Of a stretch of 64,000 bases of DNA, positions 53,373-64,000 are shown in pieces. A model generated the notes under the pieces. That model was not told the origin of the DNA. It did no database searches and worked only from the letters and a program-made list of their open reading frames with translations. Position 1 is the stretch's first letter, and each line of letters begins with the position of its first letter. The DNA is from DATBSL01 sp963729875 (GTDB lineage: Bacteria > Acidobacteriota > Vicinamibacteria > Fen-336), in NCBI GenBank assembly GCA_963729875.1, contig CAVSPR010000002.1:186001-250000 (forward strand), given 5' to 3'. The position numbers and the translations under genes are program-made.

Positions 53373-55892
53373 CTACTTCGCCGTCGACCAGTAGAGCGCG
53401 TTGAAGAGGAACGGGAACGTGCCCGACGTCTGCGCCCGGTGCTGCGCGCGGAAGCCGAGGAGCACGACCCGCCCCTTCCCGTACGTGAGGGCCACCGCCG
53501 CCGCCTTGCGGGCGATCGCCTCCTCGCCCCGGATCCAGCCGGAGAGCAGCACGTCCTGGTGGGCCGCCGGGTAGGTGGCGAGCACGCGGCGCTCCATCTC
53601 CGGGCCGGGGGACGTCGTGTCGAAGGCGAGCGCCTCGTCCTGGAAGACGGCGACCTCCGCGGGCAGGCCGTCCGTCACCGGGTGGCCGGACGCCACCTCG
53701 GCGCGCAGGATCGACCCGGCTATGGCGAAGTCGGAAGACCGGCCGAGGCCGTTGCGCACGGGGAGGCTGAGCTCGTCGATCACGTACTCGGTCGCCGACG
53801 AGAGGGCCACGATCGTGCCGCCCTTCTCGACGAAGTCCTTGAGCGCCGAAGCACCCTCCTTCTCGAGGCCGCCCGCGTACTCGGGAGGGAACTCGGGGGA
53901 GTAGCGCATCGCGCCCTCGTCCCGCTTCGGCTTGCCGGTGGCGATGACCTCCCGGCTGAGGTCCGGGAGGACGACGACGTCGAAGGCGGCGTTCAGGTTG
54001 CCCGCCTTGACGGCCTTGTTGTCGAGGGTCTTCGGCTCGAAGCCGTACTGCTCGAGAACGAAGCGCGTCCAGCCCTCGTCCATCGACGCGGCCCACGGCT
54101 TGTAGATCCCGACACGGGGCGCGCGCAGGGGCTCGAGCGTGGCCGGGACGGAGCCCACCGGCGTCCACGACTGGCCCGCCACCGCCTTCGCCGCCGCCGC
54201 CTTTGCCGCCGCCGCGTCGAGGAACACGGTGCCGGCCGGCCACTCGCGGCCGCCGGCGACGACCGCGGCCCGCGCGACGCGGGCGGCGCCGCCGCGGAGC
54301 CCCGCGTTCACGAGCCGCGCCGTCTCCGGGCTGCCGGGGAGGAGCGCGAACGAAGCCCCTTCGAGCGACAGCTGCGGGGCGGCGGCCTTCCAGGGGGCGA
54401 GGCCCGGGGGAAGCGCGGCTCGCTCCACGGAGACGCCCATCATGAGGGGCAGGGTCCAGGCCGAGACGTCGTAGGGCCGCACGATGTCCTTGCCGGGGAC
54501 GAGCTTCGTCTCGGGGTACCGCTGCGGGGTGAGCAGCTCGTTCACGAAGCGGCCGTAGGGCTGGGCGAGGGGAACCCAGACGTCGCCGTTCGCGGCGGCC
54601 TTCAGCTCGACGCCGTGCTCGTCCAGCAGAGCCGCGAGCCGGGCGGCGCCGGCGGCGTCGGGCTGGGCGGCCGGGATGCGGAAGGCGTCCGCCGGTGCGA
54701 ACGTGGCGACCGCCGCGCGAGCCCGGGCGAGGGCGTTCTTCAGGAAGTCGGCGCGACGCTCCGAGCAGGTCTCGAGGATCGCGTCCGAGACGATCCGCTC
54801 GTAGTCCATGATGTCGCGCAGCCGCCACGTGCCGCCCGGCCAGGGGTTCGGGAAGTTCGTCTGCGTCCCGTACTCGACGAGGCCCTTGCCGCCCCCGGAG
54901 AGCTCGTTCCTCTCGATCCGAACCGGGGTCGCGAGGCGCACCGAGGCCACCTCGGTCAGGAGGCCGGAGATGTTCTTCCACCAGGCGGTGTTCTTGGTGC
55001 CGCCCGGCCAGTAGGCGTCGAAGATGGCGCCGTAGATCACCCCGCTCTTGCCGGCCTGCTCGAGCCGGAAGTCCATGTTGGCCCCGATCAGGTTCACGTC
55101 GCGCCAGACGAGGGGGTGGATGTCGGGGTCCACCGGCTCCGCGTAGGGCGGCGTGAAGATGCGGGGGCCGGTCGCGCCCATCTGGTGCTCGTCGAGCCAG
55201 ACCTGGGGGAGCCACTCGTGGTAGACCGCGCGGGAGACGACCCGGGTCTCCTTCTGGGTGAGCATGAACCAGTCGCGGTTGTTGTCGTGGCCCACGTAGT
55301 GGTGGTAGAGCCACGGCATCCGCCCGCCCTCGTACTTCGTGCCGAGGTTCTTGCGGTACCACTCGGTCTCCATGATCTGCCCGTCGGGGTTGATCGAGGG
55401 CATCAGCAGCAGGACCACGTCGTCGAGCCGCTGCTTCGTCTCCTCGTCCTCGGCGGTGACGAGGGCGTGGGCCCACTCCATCGCCATCTGGGAGGCGCCG
55501 ATCTCGCTCGCGTGGATGTTGCACGTGATGAGCAGGAAGACCTTCCCCTCGCGCACGAGGGCGTCCGCCTCGGCCTCGGTGAGGCCCCGCGGGTCGGCGA
55601 TCCGGCGGGCGATCTCCTGGAGGCGCTTCTTGTTCGCGAGGTTACTCTCCGAGGAGATCGCGGCCAGGAAGAGGTCCTCCCCGAGCGTCGTCTTGCCGAG
55701 GATCTCGACCTCGAGGAGGGGCGAGGCCGCGTCGAGGGCCTTGAAGTAGGCGAGGATCTGCCGGTAGTCGGCGACCGTGCGGTCGGCCCCGACGTTCATC
55801 CCGAGGAAGGACGACGGCGTCGGGAGGGTCGCGGCTCGGGCCGTGGCCGCGAGCGAGACGAGGACAGCGGCGATCAGGACGCGGGTCTTCAT
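53373..55892 (-). CDS. Secreted M14-family zinc carboxypeptidase-like protein
   Basis: An 839-residue protein with signal peptide (KTRVLIAAVLVSLAATARAA). The zinc motif is CNIHASEIGASQMAMEW (HxxE, about residue 120). Substrate-binding and third-ligand segments are MPSINPDGQIM and QVWLDEHQMGATG. The C-terminal 400 residues are a GATase/ThuA-like alpha/beta region (VGIYKPWAASMDEGWTRF; LSSATEYVIDELSL). Probably a periplasmic or extracellular peptidase; exact specificity unknown. SD ggagg precedes ATG by six bases. Confidence 0.9.
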   Translation of the reverse strand: MKTRVLIAAVLVSLAATARAATLPTPSSFLGMNVGADRTVADYRQILAYFKALDAASPLLEVEILGKTTLGEDLFLAAISSESNLANKKRLQEIARRIADPRGLTEAEADALVREGKVFLLITCNIHASEIGASQMAMEWAHALVTAEDEETKQRLDDVVLLLMPSINPDGQIMETEWYRKNLGTKYEGGRMPWLYHHYVGHDNNRDWFMLTQKETRVVSRAVYHEWLPQVWLDEHQMGATGPRIFTPPYAEPVDPDIHPLVWRDVNLIGANMDFRLEQAGKSGVIYGAIFDAYWPGGTKNTAWWKNISGLLTEVASVRLATPVRIERNELSGGGKGLVEYGTQTNFPNPWPGGTWRLRDIMDYERIVSDAILETCSERRADFLKNALARARAAVATFAPADAFRIPAAQPDAAGAARLAALLDEHGVELKAAANGDVWVPLAQPYGRFVNELLTPQRYPETKLVPGKDIVRPYDVSAWTLPLMMGVSVERAALPPGLAPWKAAAPQLSLEGASFALLPGSPETARLVNAGLRGGAARVARAAVVAGGREWPAGTVFLDAAAAKAAAAKAVAGQSWTPVGSVPATLEPLRAPRVGIYKPWAASMDEGWTRFVLEQYGFEPKTLDNKAVKAGNLNAAFDVVVLPDLSREVIATGKPKRDEGAMRYSPEFPPEYAGGLEKEGASALKDFVEKGGTIVALSSATEYVIDELSLPVRNGLGRSSDFAIAGSILRAEVASGHPVTDGLPAEVAVFQDEALAFDTTSPGPEMERRVLATYPAAHQDVLLSGWIRGEEAIARKAAAVALTYGKGRVVLLGFRAQHRAQTSGTFPFLFNALYWSTAK

Positions 55893-55960
55893 GGCCGACC
55901 TCCGGGGCGCGTTATACCACCCCTTCGCCGGGTCCTGGCCCGTGGGCCAGGGCGCTACCG

Positions 55961-56404
55961 CTAGACCTCGAGCTCCACCGGGGTGAACACGGTCCTTATG
56001 CCCACGATCCTCCCCAGCGGGTCCTTCAGGTGTCGATCGAGGAGCAGGAGGGTGACCGAACGGCCGTCCTTCCGGACGAAGGCCCGCACGAACGGCTTGA
56101 GCTCCGACAGGCCGGAGAGCTTCTTCTCGATCGCCCTCCCGGACGTCTCGGTCATCACGATGAAGTTGACGACCGGCTTGCCGATGAGATCGGCCCTCTC
56201 GTAGCCGAGGATGGCGAGAGCGCCCCGGTTCACGCGCCGGTAGACCTTGTCGGAGTCGATCTCGTGGGCCCCGAGGCTCGAAGGCGGGTTCTCGAAGACC
56301 TCCTCGTACCGGCGGAGGCCGTCGGCCGCCGCCCGATCCAGCTCGTCCTGGTAGCGCGCGAGCTCGAGCTCCGCTCGCGCCCTCGCGGGCTCCGGCCCTG
56401 GCAT
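55961..56404 (-). CDS. Small PAS-domain protein
   Basis: A 147-residue protein: N-terminal helix (ELELARYQDELDRAAADGLR), then a PAS fold (YRRVNRGALAILGYERADLI; FVRKDGRSVTLLLLDRHLKD; DPLGRIVGIRTVFTPVE). There is no output domain, so it probably works by binding a partner. It starts 50 bases after the heparinase-like stop, and could be the last gene of the uronate operon or the first of the M14 unit. Confidence 0.8.
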   Translation of the reverse strand: MPGPEPARARAELELARYQDELDRAAADGLRRYEEVFENPPSSLGAHEIDSDKVYRRVNRGALAILGYERADLIGKPVVNFIVMTETSGRAIEKKLSGLSELKPFVRAFVRKDGRSVTLLLLDRHLKDPLGRIVGIRTVFTPVELEV

Positions 56405-56454
56405 GTTCCACCCTCCCGCCGCCCGTCGCGAGCGGCCTGCCGCCCAGGCCGATC

Positions 56455-58429
56455 CTAGCGCTGCTTCGCCTCGAAGGTCACGTCGAACTCGGCGGCGCGC
56501 GTGGCGGCCGGAGGCTCGACCACGAGCTCGAAGCCGCGCTGGTCCTTGCGGCCCTGCTCGATCGACCCGGGCTGCCCGGGCGCGGTGAGGATCGTCGGCC
56601 CCGTGCGCAGGCGGGCGCCGGCCGGGAGGGTCACGCGGCCGTCGAGCGCGATCCCCCCGGAGGCGCTGCTGAAGGCCGTCCCGGAGATCGTGAACGGCCG
56701 GTCCGCGTGGAGGAACCACTCGAGCGCCCGGTCCTCGGCCGTCTCCAGACGGTCGCGCACGCGGAAGCGCCCCGGCGCCTCGAAGGAGAGCTCGCGTCGG
56801 AAGGACCGCAGCCCGGCGGCCGGGGGATAGGCGGCGGCGATCTCGGCGACGATCCGGGCGGAGGACGGCGTGAGCACGGCGTCCTCGATGCGGACCCGGC
56901 CGAGGGCCGTGCGGTCCATGCCCTCCCAGGTGTCGTGCTCCTGCTCGAGCCCCTGGCCGAAGCCGCCCACCACGACCGTGTTGTGGTGTCGGGCCTGGGG
57001 GCGGCCGGCGTAGCCGGTGTCGCTCACGGCCAGCGATCCGCCCGCCCAGACCATGAAGCTGCCCGCGTCGGGGTGGGAGTGGCCCGTGCTCTGCCGCCAC
57101 TCCGGGACGCCGGCGAGCCGCTGCGCCGCACGGTGGCCCTCGGGCGGGCCGGCCTTGAAGGCGAAGGCGAGGGCGTCATGCTCCCAGGAGGTGCGGAAGA
57201 ACACCACGCCCGAGTCCTCGAACCGGTGTCGCAGCGGCAGGCGCGTGATCGGCGCGGCCTCGAGGCCGGCGTCCCGCCAGAGGAGCGTCCAGTGCTCCTC
57301 GAGGCTCGAGTGACCGAAGGCGCGGCAGCGGTCGGCCACCGCCTGGGTCTCGGGGTCGTGCAGGCGCGCGGCAACCCGGTAGAGGAGGTTCGCGTTGCTC
57401 TGCAGCGTGCCGCCGGGGTAGAGCCGGCGCGATCTCCTCGCCGCGCCGCTCGCGGGTGAGCGGCCCTTCCCACACGTCGCCGAAGTCGAAGGCGTCCTGC
57501 CCGTTCGGCAGCAGCACGTGGGCGATGTAGAGCTTCCAGTTGCGGTAGGGCCCGAGCTCCCAGACGCTCTCGCCGGTCGCGTGCTCCCACGCGTCCGCGA
57601 AGTGCACCAGCCACGGCGCCGAGAAGATCCAGTACTCGATGCCCTCGAAGTAGTAGCCGTCCGGCGAGAGCAGCTGGTTGGCGCGGTGGTGGTGCGCGTA
57701 GGCGGCGGCCGCCCAGCGCTCGGCCTCCGGCGACTCGCCGAGCAGCGCGAGTGCGGCGACGGCGAGCCCGGCGGTGGGGATGAAGTTGTGGTTCTGGGTG
57801 AACTCGAACCGCTCCCGCTTCGGGCTCGGCACGAAGTGCGCGTGGACGAGGGCGGCGTGTCGCTCGAGCGAGGCCCGGATGCGCCCGCGCTCCTCGAGCG
57901 TCAGCTCGTGGTACAGCAGGTCGTAGGCCCAGCCGATCGCGTACAGGAGGTGCCCGGCCGCGAGGTCCACGTTGGGCTTGTTGTACGTGTAGCCCCAGGG
58001 CTCGTAGTCGATGGCGGCGAGGGTCCACCTCTTCGCCGCGGCGAGCAGGTCGGGGCGTCTCTCGACGGCCCAGGCGAGGCTGACGCCGGCGATCGCGTGG
58101 GCCACGTTGTTCTGGCCGCGGCGCGCCTGCGGGCCGGGCGGCGGCGGCGGGTCCCCCGCGAGCGCGGGGAGCGCGGCCACGACCTTCTGCCAGTCCTCGC
58201 GGTGCGTGGTGCGGGCCCGCTGGCGCAGCTCCTCGAGGCCGGCGTCCGTCACGAAGACGCGCGGGTGGACGCCGACGAGCTCGGGCCTCAGCCGGACCGG
58301 GCGCGACAGGAGGTCCGCGAAGGCGGGGATCGTGTCCGTGGGCGGCCGTGCCTCGGCCGCGGCCACCGGGCCGAGCGCCGTCGCGGACAGCAGGACGAGG
58401 GTCGAGAACGTACGAGACGAGGGCCTCAC
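56455..58429 (-). CDS. Heparinase II/III-like polysaccharide lyase (frameshifted near 57428)
   Basis: About 657 residues. A signal peptide (SSRTFSTLVLLSATALGPVA) is followed by an alpha-toroid domain (HPRVFVTDAGLEELRQRA; NKPNVDLAAGHLLYAIGWAY; FTQNHNFIPTAGLAVAALAL). After one extra base near 57428 (RRGEEI joins RRLYPGGTLQSNANLLYR) the C-terminal beta-sandwich runs to the stop with STGHSHPDAGSFMVWAGG and RHHNTVVVGG, carrying conserved His. Such enzymes cleave uronic-acid polymers by beta-elimination. It lies downstream of an MFS hexuronate transporter. Confidence 0.85.
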
Positions 58430-58453
58430 GCTTTCCTTTCCGCGGGCGCGCCG

Positions 58454-59725
58454 TCAGGCGCGGACCCGCACCCTCTCGATCCGACCCGCCAGCAGGAACA
58501 GCGAGGCGAGCCCCAGGGGGCCGAGGATCCCGGCCGCGACGAAGACCGGTGTGTATCCGAGGAGGTCCACGACCCGCCCCGTGTTCCAGTTGTAGAGGAC
58601 GCTCGCGAGCGCCGCGGCCGTGCCGCCGAGCCCGGCCACCGACGCGACCGCGCTGCCCGGGAAGAAGTCGCTCGGCAGGGTCAGCACGTTGCTGATCCAG
58701 ACCTGGAAGCCGAAGAGCACGACCCCCATCCAGGCGAGCGCCGCGTAGGGGCTCTCGGCGCGCATCGCGAGGATGCCCGCGGGGATGAGCAGCGCCCCGG
58801 CCGTCATCACGGCCTTGCGCGCCCGGTCGAGGCTGAAGCCGCGCTTCATCAGGTACCCCGACGCCCAGCCCCCGCTGAGCGCCCCCAGGCCCCCGGCCAG
58901 GAACGGGAACCAGGCCGACCACCCGATCTGCTGGAGGCTGAAGCCGCGTGCTTCCTGGAAGTAGCTCGGCAGCCAGAACACGTAGAGCCACCAGATCGGG
59001 TCGGTCAGGAAGCGAGCCACGAGGATCGCCCACACCTGCCGGTAGCGGAGCAGCTCGAGCCAGCCGGGGCGCCAGGCCTCCCCGGCCGTGCCCGGCCCCG
59101 TGCCCGTCTCGCGACCCTCCAGGATGTACGCGCGCTCATCGGACCCGAGCCACGGGTGCTCCTGCGGCCGGCGGTAGAGGACGAGCCACAGCACGAGCCA
59201 GCCGAGGCCCAGCGCGCCGGTGATGACGAACGTCGGCCGCCAGCCCCAGGTGACGGCCAGCCAGGCGATGATCGGCGGAGACAGGGCGCCCCCGACGGCG
59301 GCGCCGGTGTTGAAGATGCCCATGCCGAGCGCGCGCTCCCGGGCGGGGAACCACTCGGCGATCGCCTTTGCCGCCCCCGGCCAGTTCCCGGCCTCCCCGA
59401 AGCCGAGGACGAAGCGCCAGAAGCCGAAGCTCATCGCGGAGCTCGCGGCGGCGTGGGCGGCGGCGGCGATCGACCAGACCACGATCGAGATCGTGAAGCC
59501 GATGCGCGTGCCCACCGCGTCGTAGAGGCGGCCCGAGAGCATCTGGCTGATCGCGTACGCGATCAGGAAGGCGTTCTGGACCGCCGCGTAGTCGGGGTTC
59601 GAGAGCCCCAGGTCGTCGGTGATCGACTTCTTGAGGACCGAGACGGTCTGGCGGTCGATGTAGTTGATCACGGTGGCCAGGAAGATGAGGCCGATCATCC
59701 ACCAGCGCAGGTGCTTGATCTTCAT
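58454..59725 (-). CDS. MFS transporter, hexuronate/ACS family
   Basis: A 423-residue protein with twelve hydrophobic helices. The start WWMIGLIFLATVINYIDRQT with Asn-Tyr-x-Asp-Arg is typical of the ExuT/GudP anion:cation symporters, as is GFGEAGNWPGAAKAIAEWFP. It probably imports hexuronates or products of the neighbouring lyase. Operon position: after SDR, before the lyase. Substrate is inferred from context. Confidence 0.92.
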   Translation of the reverse strand: MKIKHLRWWMIGLIFLATVINYIDRQTVSVLKKSITDDLGLSNPDYAAVQNAFLIAYAISQMLSGRLYDAVGTRIGFTISIVVWSIAAAAHAAASSAMSFGFWRFVLGFGEAGNWPGAAKAIAEWFPARERALGMGIFNTGAAVGGALSPPIIAWLAVTWGWRPTFVITGALGLGWLVLWLVLYRRPQEHPWLGSDERAYILEGRETGTGPGTAGEAWRPGWLELLRYRQVWAILVARFLTDPIWWLYVFWLPSYFQEARGFSLQQIGWSAWFPFLAGGLGALSGGWASGYLMKRGFSLDRARKAVMTAGALLIPAGILAMRAESPYAALAWMGVVLFGFQVWISNVLTLPSDFFPGSAVASVAGLGGTAAALASVLYNWNTGRVVDLLGYTPVFVAAGILGPLGLASLFLLAGRIERVRVRA

Positions 59726-59758
59726 CGGCTCGTCTCCCCGGGCCGCCGCGGCGCGAGC

Positions 59759-60523
59759 TCATCGCATGAACATCCCGCCGTTGACCTCGACGGTCTCGCC
59801 GACGAGGTAGGCGGAGTCGGGCCCGCAGAGGAAGGCGATGACGCGGCCGACTTCCTCCGGGGTGCCCCCCCGGCCGATCGGGATCGTCTTCTCGATGGCG
59901 GCGAAGGCCTCGGGAGCCGTGAAGCGGCCGTGGAAGGCCGTCTGGCCGATCAGGCCCGGGGAGACGCAGTTCACGCGCACGCCCTTCGGCGCCAGCTCCT
60001 TCGCCATCGCCTTCGTCAGCGAGATGAGCCCGCCCTTCGCCGCGGCGTAGGCGAGCGCGCCCGGCCCCCCGCCGTTGTGCGCGGCGAGCGAGGAGACGTT
60101 CACGATCGCTCCCCGCCTGCGCTCGATCATCGCCGGGACTGCGGCCTGGGTCACGAAGAAGACGCTGGACAGGTTCAGGTCGAGGACCTGGCGCCACAGC
60201 GACTCGGTCATCTCGAGCAGGGACTTGCGCTCGACCAGGTCGCCCGCGTTGTTGACGAGGACGTCGATCCGCCCCAGCCGCTCGACGACGGACGCGACCA
60301 GGGTGCACGCGTCCTCGCGCCGGGTCAGGTCCCCGGCGAAGACCGCGCTCTTCCGGCCGAGCGCCTCGACCTGGCGCGCGGTCTCCCGGGCCCCGGCCTC
60401 GCTCCGGTGGTAGTGAATCCCCACGTCGGCCCCGCGGGCCGCGAGCTCCAGTGCCGCCGCCCGCCCGATGCCCGCCCCGCCTCCCGTGACCAGCGCCACC
60501 GTGTCCTTCAGCTCCGATTGCAT
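59759..60523 (-). CDS. SDR-family oxidoreductase (KduD/DEH-reductase-like)
   Basis: A 254-residue short-chain dehydrogenase. NAD(P)-binding TGGGAGIGRAAA at residue of about 12, NNAG, catalytic Ser in IVNVSSLAAHNGG and Tyr-x-x-x-Lys as YAAAKGG. Given the lyase, hexuronate transporter and regulator in the operon, it may reduce an unsaturated-uronate-derived keto sugar. That role is inferred; SDR substrates are not readable from motifs. Confidence 0.9.
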   Translation of the reverse strand: MQSELKDTVALVTGGGAGIGRAAALELAARGADVGIHYHRSEAGARETARQVEALGRKSAVFAGDLTRREDACTLVASVVERLGRIDVLVNNAGDLVERKSLLEMTESLWRQVLDLNLSSVFFVTQAAVPAMIERRRGAIVNVSSLAAHNGGGPGALAYAAAKGGLISLTKAMAKELAPKGVRVNCVSPGLIGQTAFHGRFTAPEAFAAIEKTIPIGRGGTPEEVGRVIAFLCGPDSAYLVGETVEVNGGMFMR

Positions 60524-60536
60524 GGCTGTCTTCTCC

Positions 60537-61763
60537 TCATGGGACGTGTCTGGCGACCACCGGAGCCGCGAAGGCGGGCGTCGTGACGAGCGCCGCCGCG
60601 CCGCGGAGCCGGGGCAGCCCCTGCGGGGGTACGACCACGATGGCGGCGCGGCCGCGACTCGGCTCGAGCGTGCGCTCGTCGAGCGCCGCGCGCACGACGG
60701 GTCCGAGCCGCTCCCAGGCCGACGTGATCTCGCCGCTCACGTAGATGTGCGCCGGGTCGACCGCGTTGACGACGGCGGCGAGCCCCGCGCCCAGGAACCT
60801 CGCGGTGGCGCGCAGCGCCGCGTCGGCCAGCGCGTCTCCCTGGCGCGCGCGGGAGATCACGTCCTCGACGGTGAGGGCGGCCACGTCGGCGGGAATGGGC
60901 TTGCCGGGATCCAGCTCGTGGCCCAGGTAGCGCGAGACGGTCGCGAGGTTGGAGACGTGGGCCTCCCAGCACCCGCGGACGCCGCAGGCGCAGCGCGGGC
61001 CCTCGAGCGCGAGGGGTATGTGACCGAACTCGCCGCCGGCGTTGTGCTGCCCGCGCAGGAGCTGGCCGTTCGTGACGACGCCGACACCGAGGCCGTCGGC
61101 CACGCTCAGGAAGACGAGGTCCCCGGGGGGAGCGGCGTCACCGCGCACGCTCCAGGCCTGGGCGAGCGCGCAGGCCTTCCCGGAGTTCTCGATGACCACG
61201 GGGAGGCCGACCCGCGCGGCGAGCGGCTCCTGGAACGCCACGTCGTGCCAGCCCAGGCGCGGCGCGAACATCACGCGGGTGCCGGTGCGGTCGACCATCC
61301 CCGGCACGACGACGCCCACGCCCTCGCAGCGGCCGGTCTCCGGGTGGCGGTCCAGCATGTCCCGGATCCGCACCGCGAGCTCGACGACGAGGCGGTCCGG
61401 GTCCCGCTCCGTGGGGAAGCTCGTCATGCCGACGAGCGGCTCGCCCACGATGTCGGTGACCATGAGGAACGAGCGCGTGGGCCGCAGGTCGACCGCGACG
61501 ACGCAGCGCTTGCGCGAGTCGAGGTACAGGAACGTGGGCTTGCGACCGCGGGGCGCCTCTCCGGTGGCCCCCTCGAAGATGCGGCCCTCGGCCATGAGGT
61601 CGTTCACGAGCCCGGTGACCGCGCCGCGTCCCGTGCCCATGAGGCGCGCCAGGTCGGCCCTCGAGATGGGCTGTCGCGTCCTTATCAGGTTCAGGGCGAT
61701 CTGGCGGTTGATCTCGCGCGAGGTCCCGCGCCCCGCCGCCCGCAAGCCGGGCGGGTTCCTCAC
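60537..61763 (-). CDS. ROK-family transcriptional regulator
   Basis: About 408 residues. The N-terminal winged helix is SREINRQIALNLIRTRQPIS plus RADLARLMGTGRGAVTGLV. The ROK domain has the signature GQHNAGGEFGHIPL and zinc ligands CACGVRGCWEAH. The sugar-kinase Asp of ND is replaced (VIENSGKACALAQ), so it is a regulator and not a kinase. I prefer GTG 61763 because the promoter's predicted start is about 40 bases upstream; an ATG at 61877 would lie upstream of the promoter. It probably senses a sugar and controls both divergent units. Confidence 0.87.
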   Translation of the reverse strand: MRNPPGLRAAGRGTSREINRQIALNLIRTRQPISRADLARLMGTGRGAVTGLVNDLMAEGRIFEGATGEAPRGRKPTFLYLDSRKRCVVAVDLRPTRSFLMVTDIVGEPLVGMTSFPTERDPDRLVVELAVRIRDMLDRHPETGRCEGVGVVVPGMVDRTGTRVMFAPRLGWHDVAFQEPLAARVGLPVVIENSGKACALAQAWSVRGDAAPPGDLVFLSVADGLGVGVVTNGQLLRGQHNAGGEFGHIPLALEGPRCACGVRGCWEAHVSNLATVSRYLGHELDPGKPIPADVAALTVEDVISRARQGDALADAALRATARFLGAGLAAVVNAVDPAHIYVSGEITSAWERLGPVVRAALDERTLEPSRGRAAIVVVPPQGLPRLRGAAALVTTPAFAAPVVARHVP

Positions 61764-61808
61764 GCCACGCCCCGGGGATTCCCGGCCAGTTTGTCCATTG
61801 TCGGAATT

Positions 61809-61837
61809 AATGTAGGCATCGTGCTCCTCGGTGTCAA
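61809..61837 (-). promoter_or_regulatory. Sigma-70 promoter for the ROK/uronate operon
   Basis: Reading the minus strand, TTGACA (61837-61832) and TACATT (61814-61809) are 17 bases apart. It points to the ROK gene and its downstream SDR, MFS and lyase genes. Confidence 0.6.
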
Positions 61838-61880
61838 TGCCAATTCGGCCGGAAAGTGGTCTTTTGTTGGGAAACAACTC

Positions 61881-61908
61881 TTGACAAGCGTCTTCCAGCG
61901 ACTATATT
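61881..61908 (+). promoter_or_regulatory. Sigma-70 promoter for the Oar-like receptor, with adjacent inverted repeat
   Basis: TTGACA at 61881-61886 and TATATT at 61903-61908, 16 bases apart. Just upstream, ttgtt-ggga-aacaa (about 61864-61877) is an inverted repeat overlapping or abutting the -35 region, a candidate operator for the divergent ROK regulator. The leader to the ATG is about 75 bases with SD aggaggagcg. Confidence 0.65.
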
Positions 61909-61991
61909 GCTCAACTGGTGGACAAAGTGACGGCCCGGTGGTGTCTTCCACGGGGTCCGTCTTGTGGTCGCGAGCGCAAGGAGGAGGAGCG

Positions 61992-64000
<2,009 letters not shown>

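Noticed and set aside
53211..55964. 917-residue plus-strand frame opposite the M14 peptidase
   Set aside because: Repetitive Gly/Arg/Val-rich shadow with no recognisable motif; the opposite strand has a signal peptide, SD and zinc motifs.

Overview
The window is one contiguous, very GC-rich bacterial chromosome segment. I read it as Acidobacteriota. The reasons are an Oar-like TonB-dependent receptor with a carboxypeptidase-regulatory N-terminus, many soluble Ser/Thr kinase-TPR proteins, Ku, a non-canonical short Rho and an M64 peptidase. This placement is inference from gene content, not a phylogeny. I saw no rRNA, tRNA, CRISPR array or insertion sequence.

Layout. (1) 1-10501: at least five tandem, same-strand paralogs with kinase, TolB/FlgO-like and TPR domains, mostly joined by ATGA stop/start overlaps; the first is cut by the window edge. 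An EamA permease and a porin-like protein follow. (2) 12.5-20.0 kb: a SARP/BTAD-type ATPase regulator followed by DUF4242, OsmC, two flavoprotein oxygenases and a MaoC hydratase, a small redox/hydroxylation cluster. (3) 20.0-24.9 kb, minus strand: transketolase-like enzyme, GT39-type glycosyltransferase, DinB, GNAT. (4) 25.0-37.1 kb: mixed housekeeping genes including a TPR protein, DHFR-like reductase, exonuclease III, gamma-glutamyltransferase, M64 peptidase, a cNMP-GGDEF protein, lipoproteins, Rho with its own promoter and leader, and an esterase. (5) 37.3-41.7 kb: a MacAB-like export operon. (6) 42.4-47.6 kb, minus strand: a thioredoxin-like gene with an in-frame TGA exactly at the first active-site Cys (a selenoprotein candidate) coupled to a DUF2892 membrane gene, then an NTF2-like lipoprotein and a packed operon UDG > DUF1028 > esterase > ECF sigma > anti-sigma. 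(7) 47.6-50.3 kb: a sulfur-carrier (MoaD/ThiS-like) plus beta-propeller gene pair, divergent from a MoeZ-type E1/rhodanese. (8) Ku, a decayed HEAT-repeat gene, and an M14 peptidase. (9) 56.0-64.0 kb: an apparent uronate-polysaccharide locus with heparinase/alginate-lyase-like enzyme, hexuronate MFS, SDR and ROK regulator, divergent from an Oar-like outer-membrane receptor, with clear sigma-70 promoters facing both ways.

A general caution: about fourteen otherwise intact genes are broken by single-base frame changes, mostly one extra base. I give these genes as single spans, name the shift position, and treat them as probable residual sequencing indels rather than biology unless checked.
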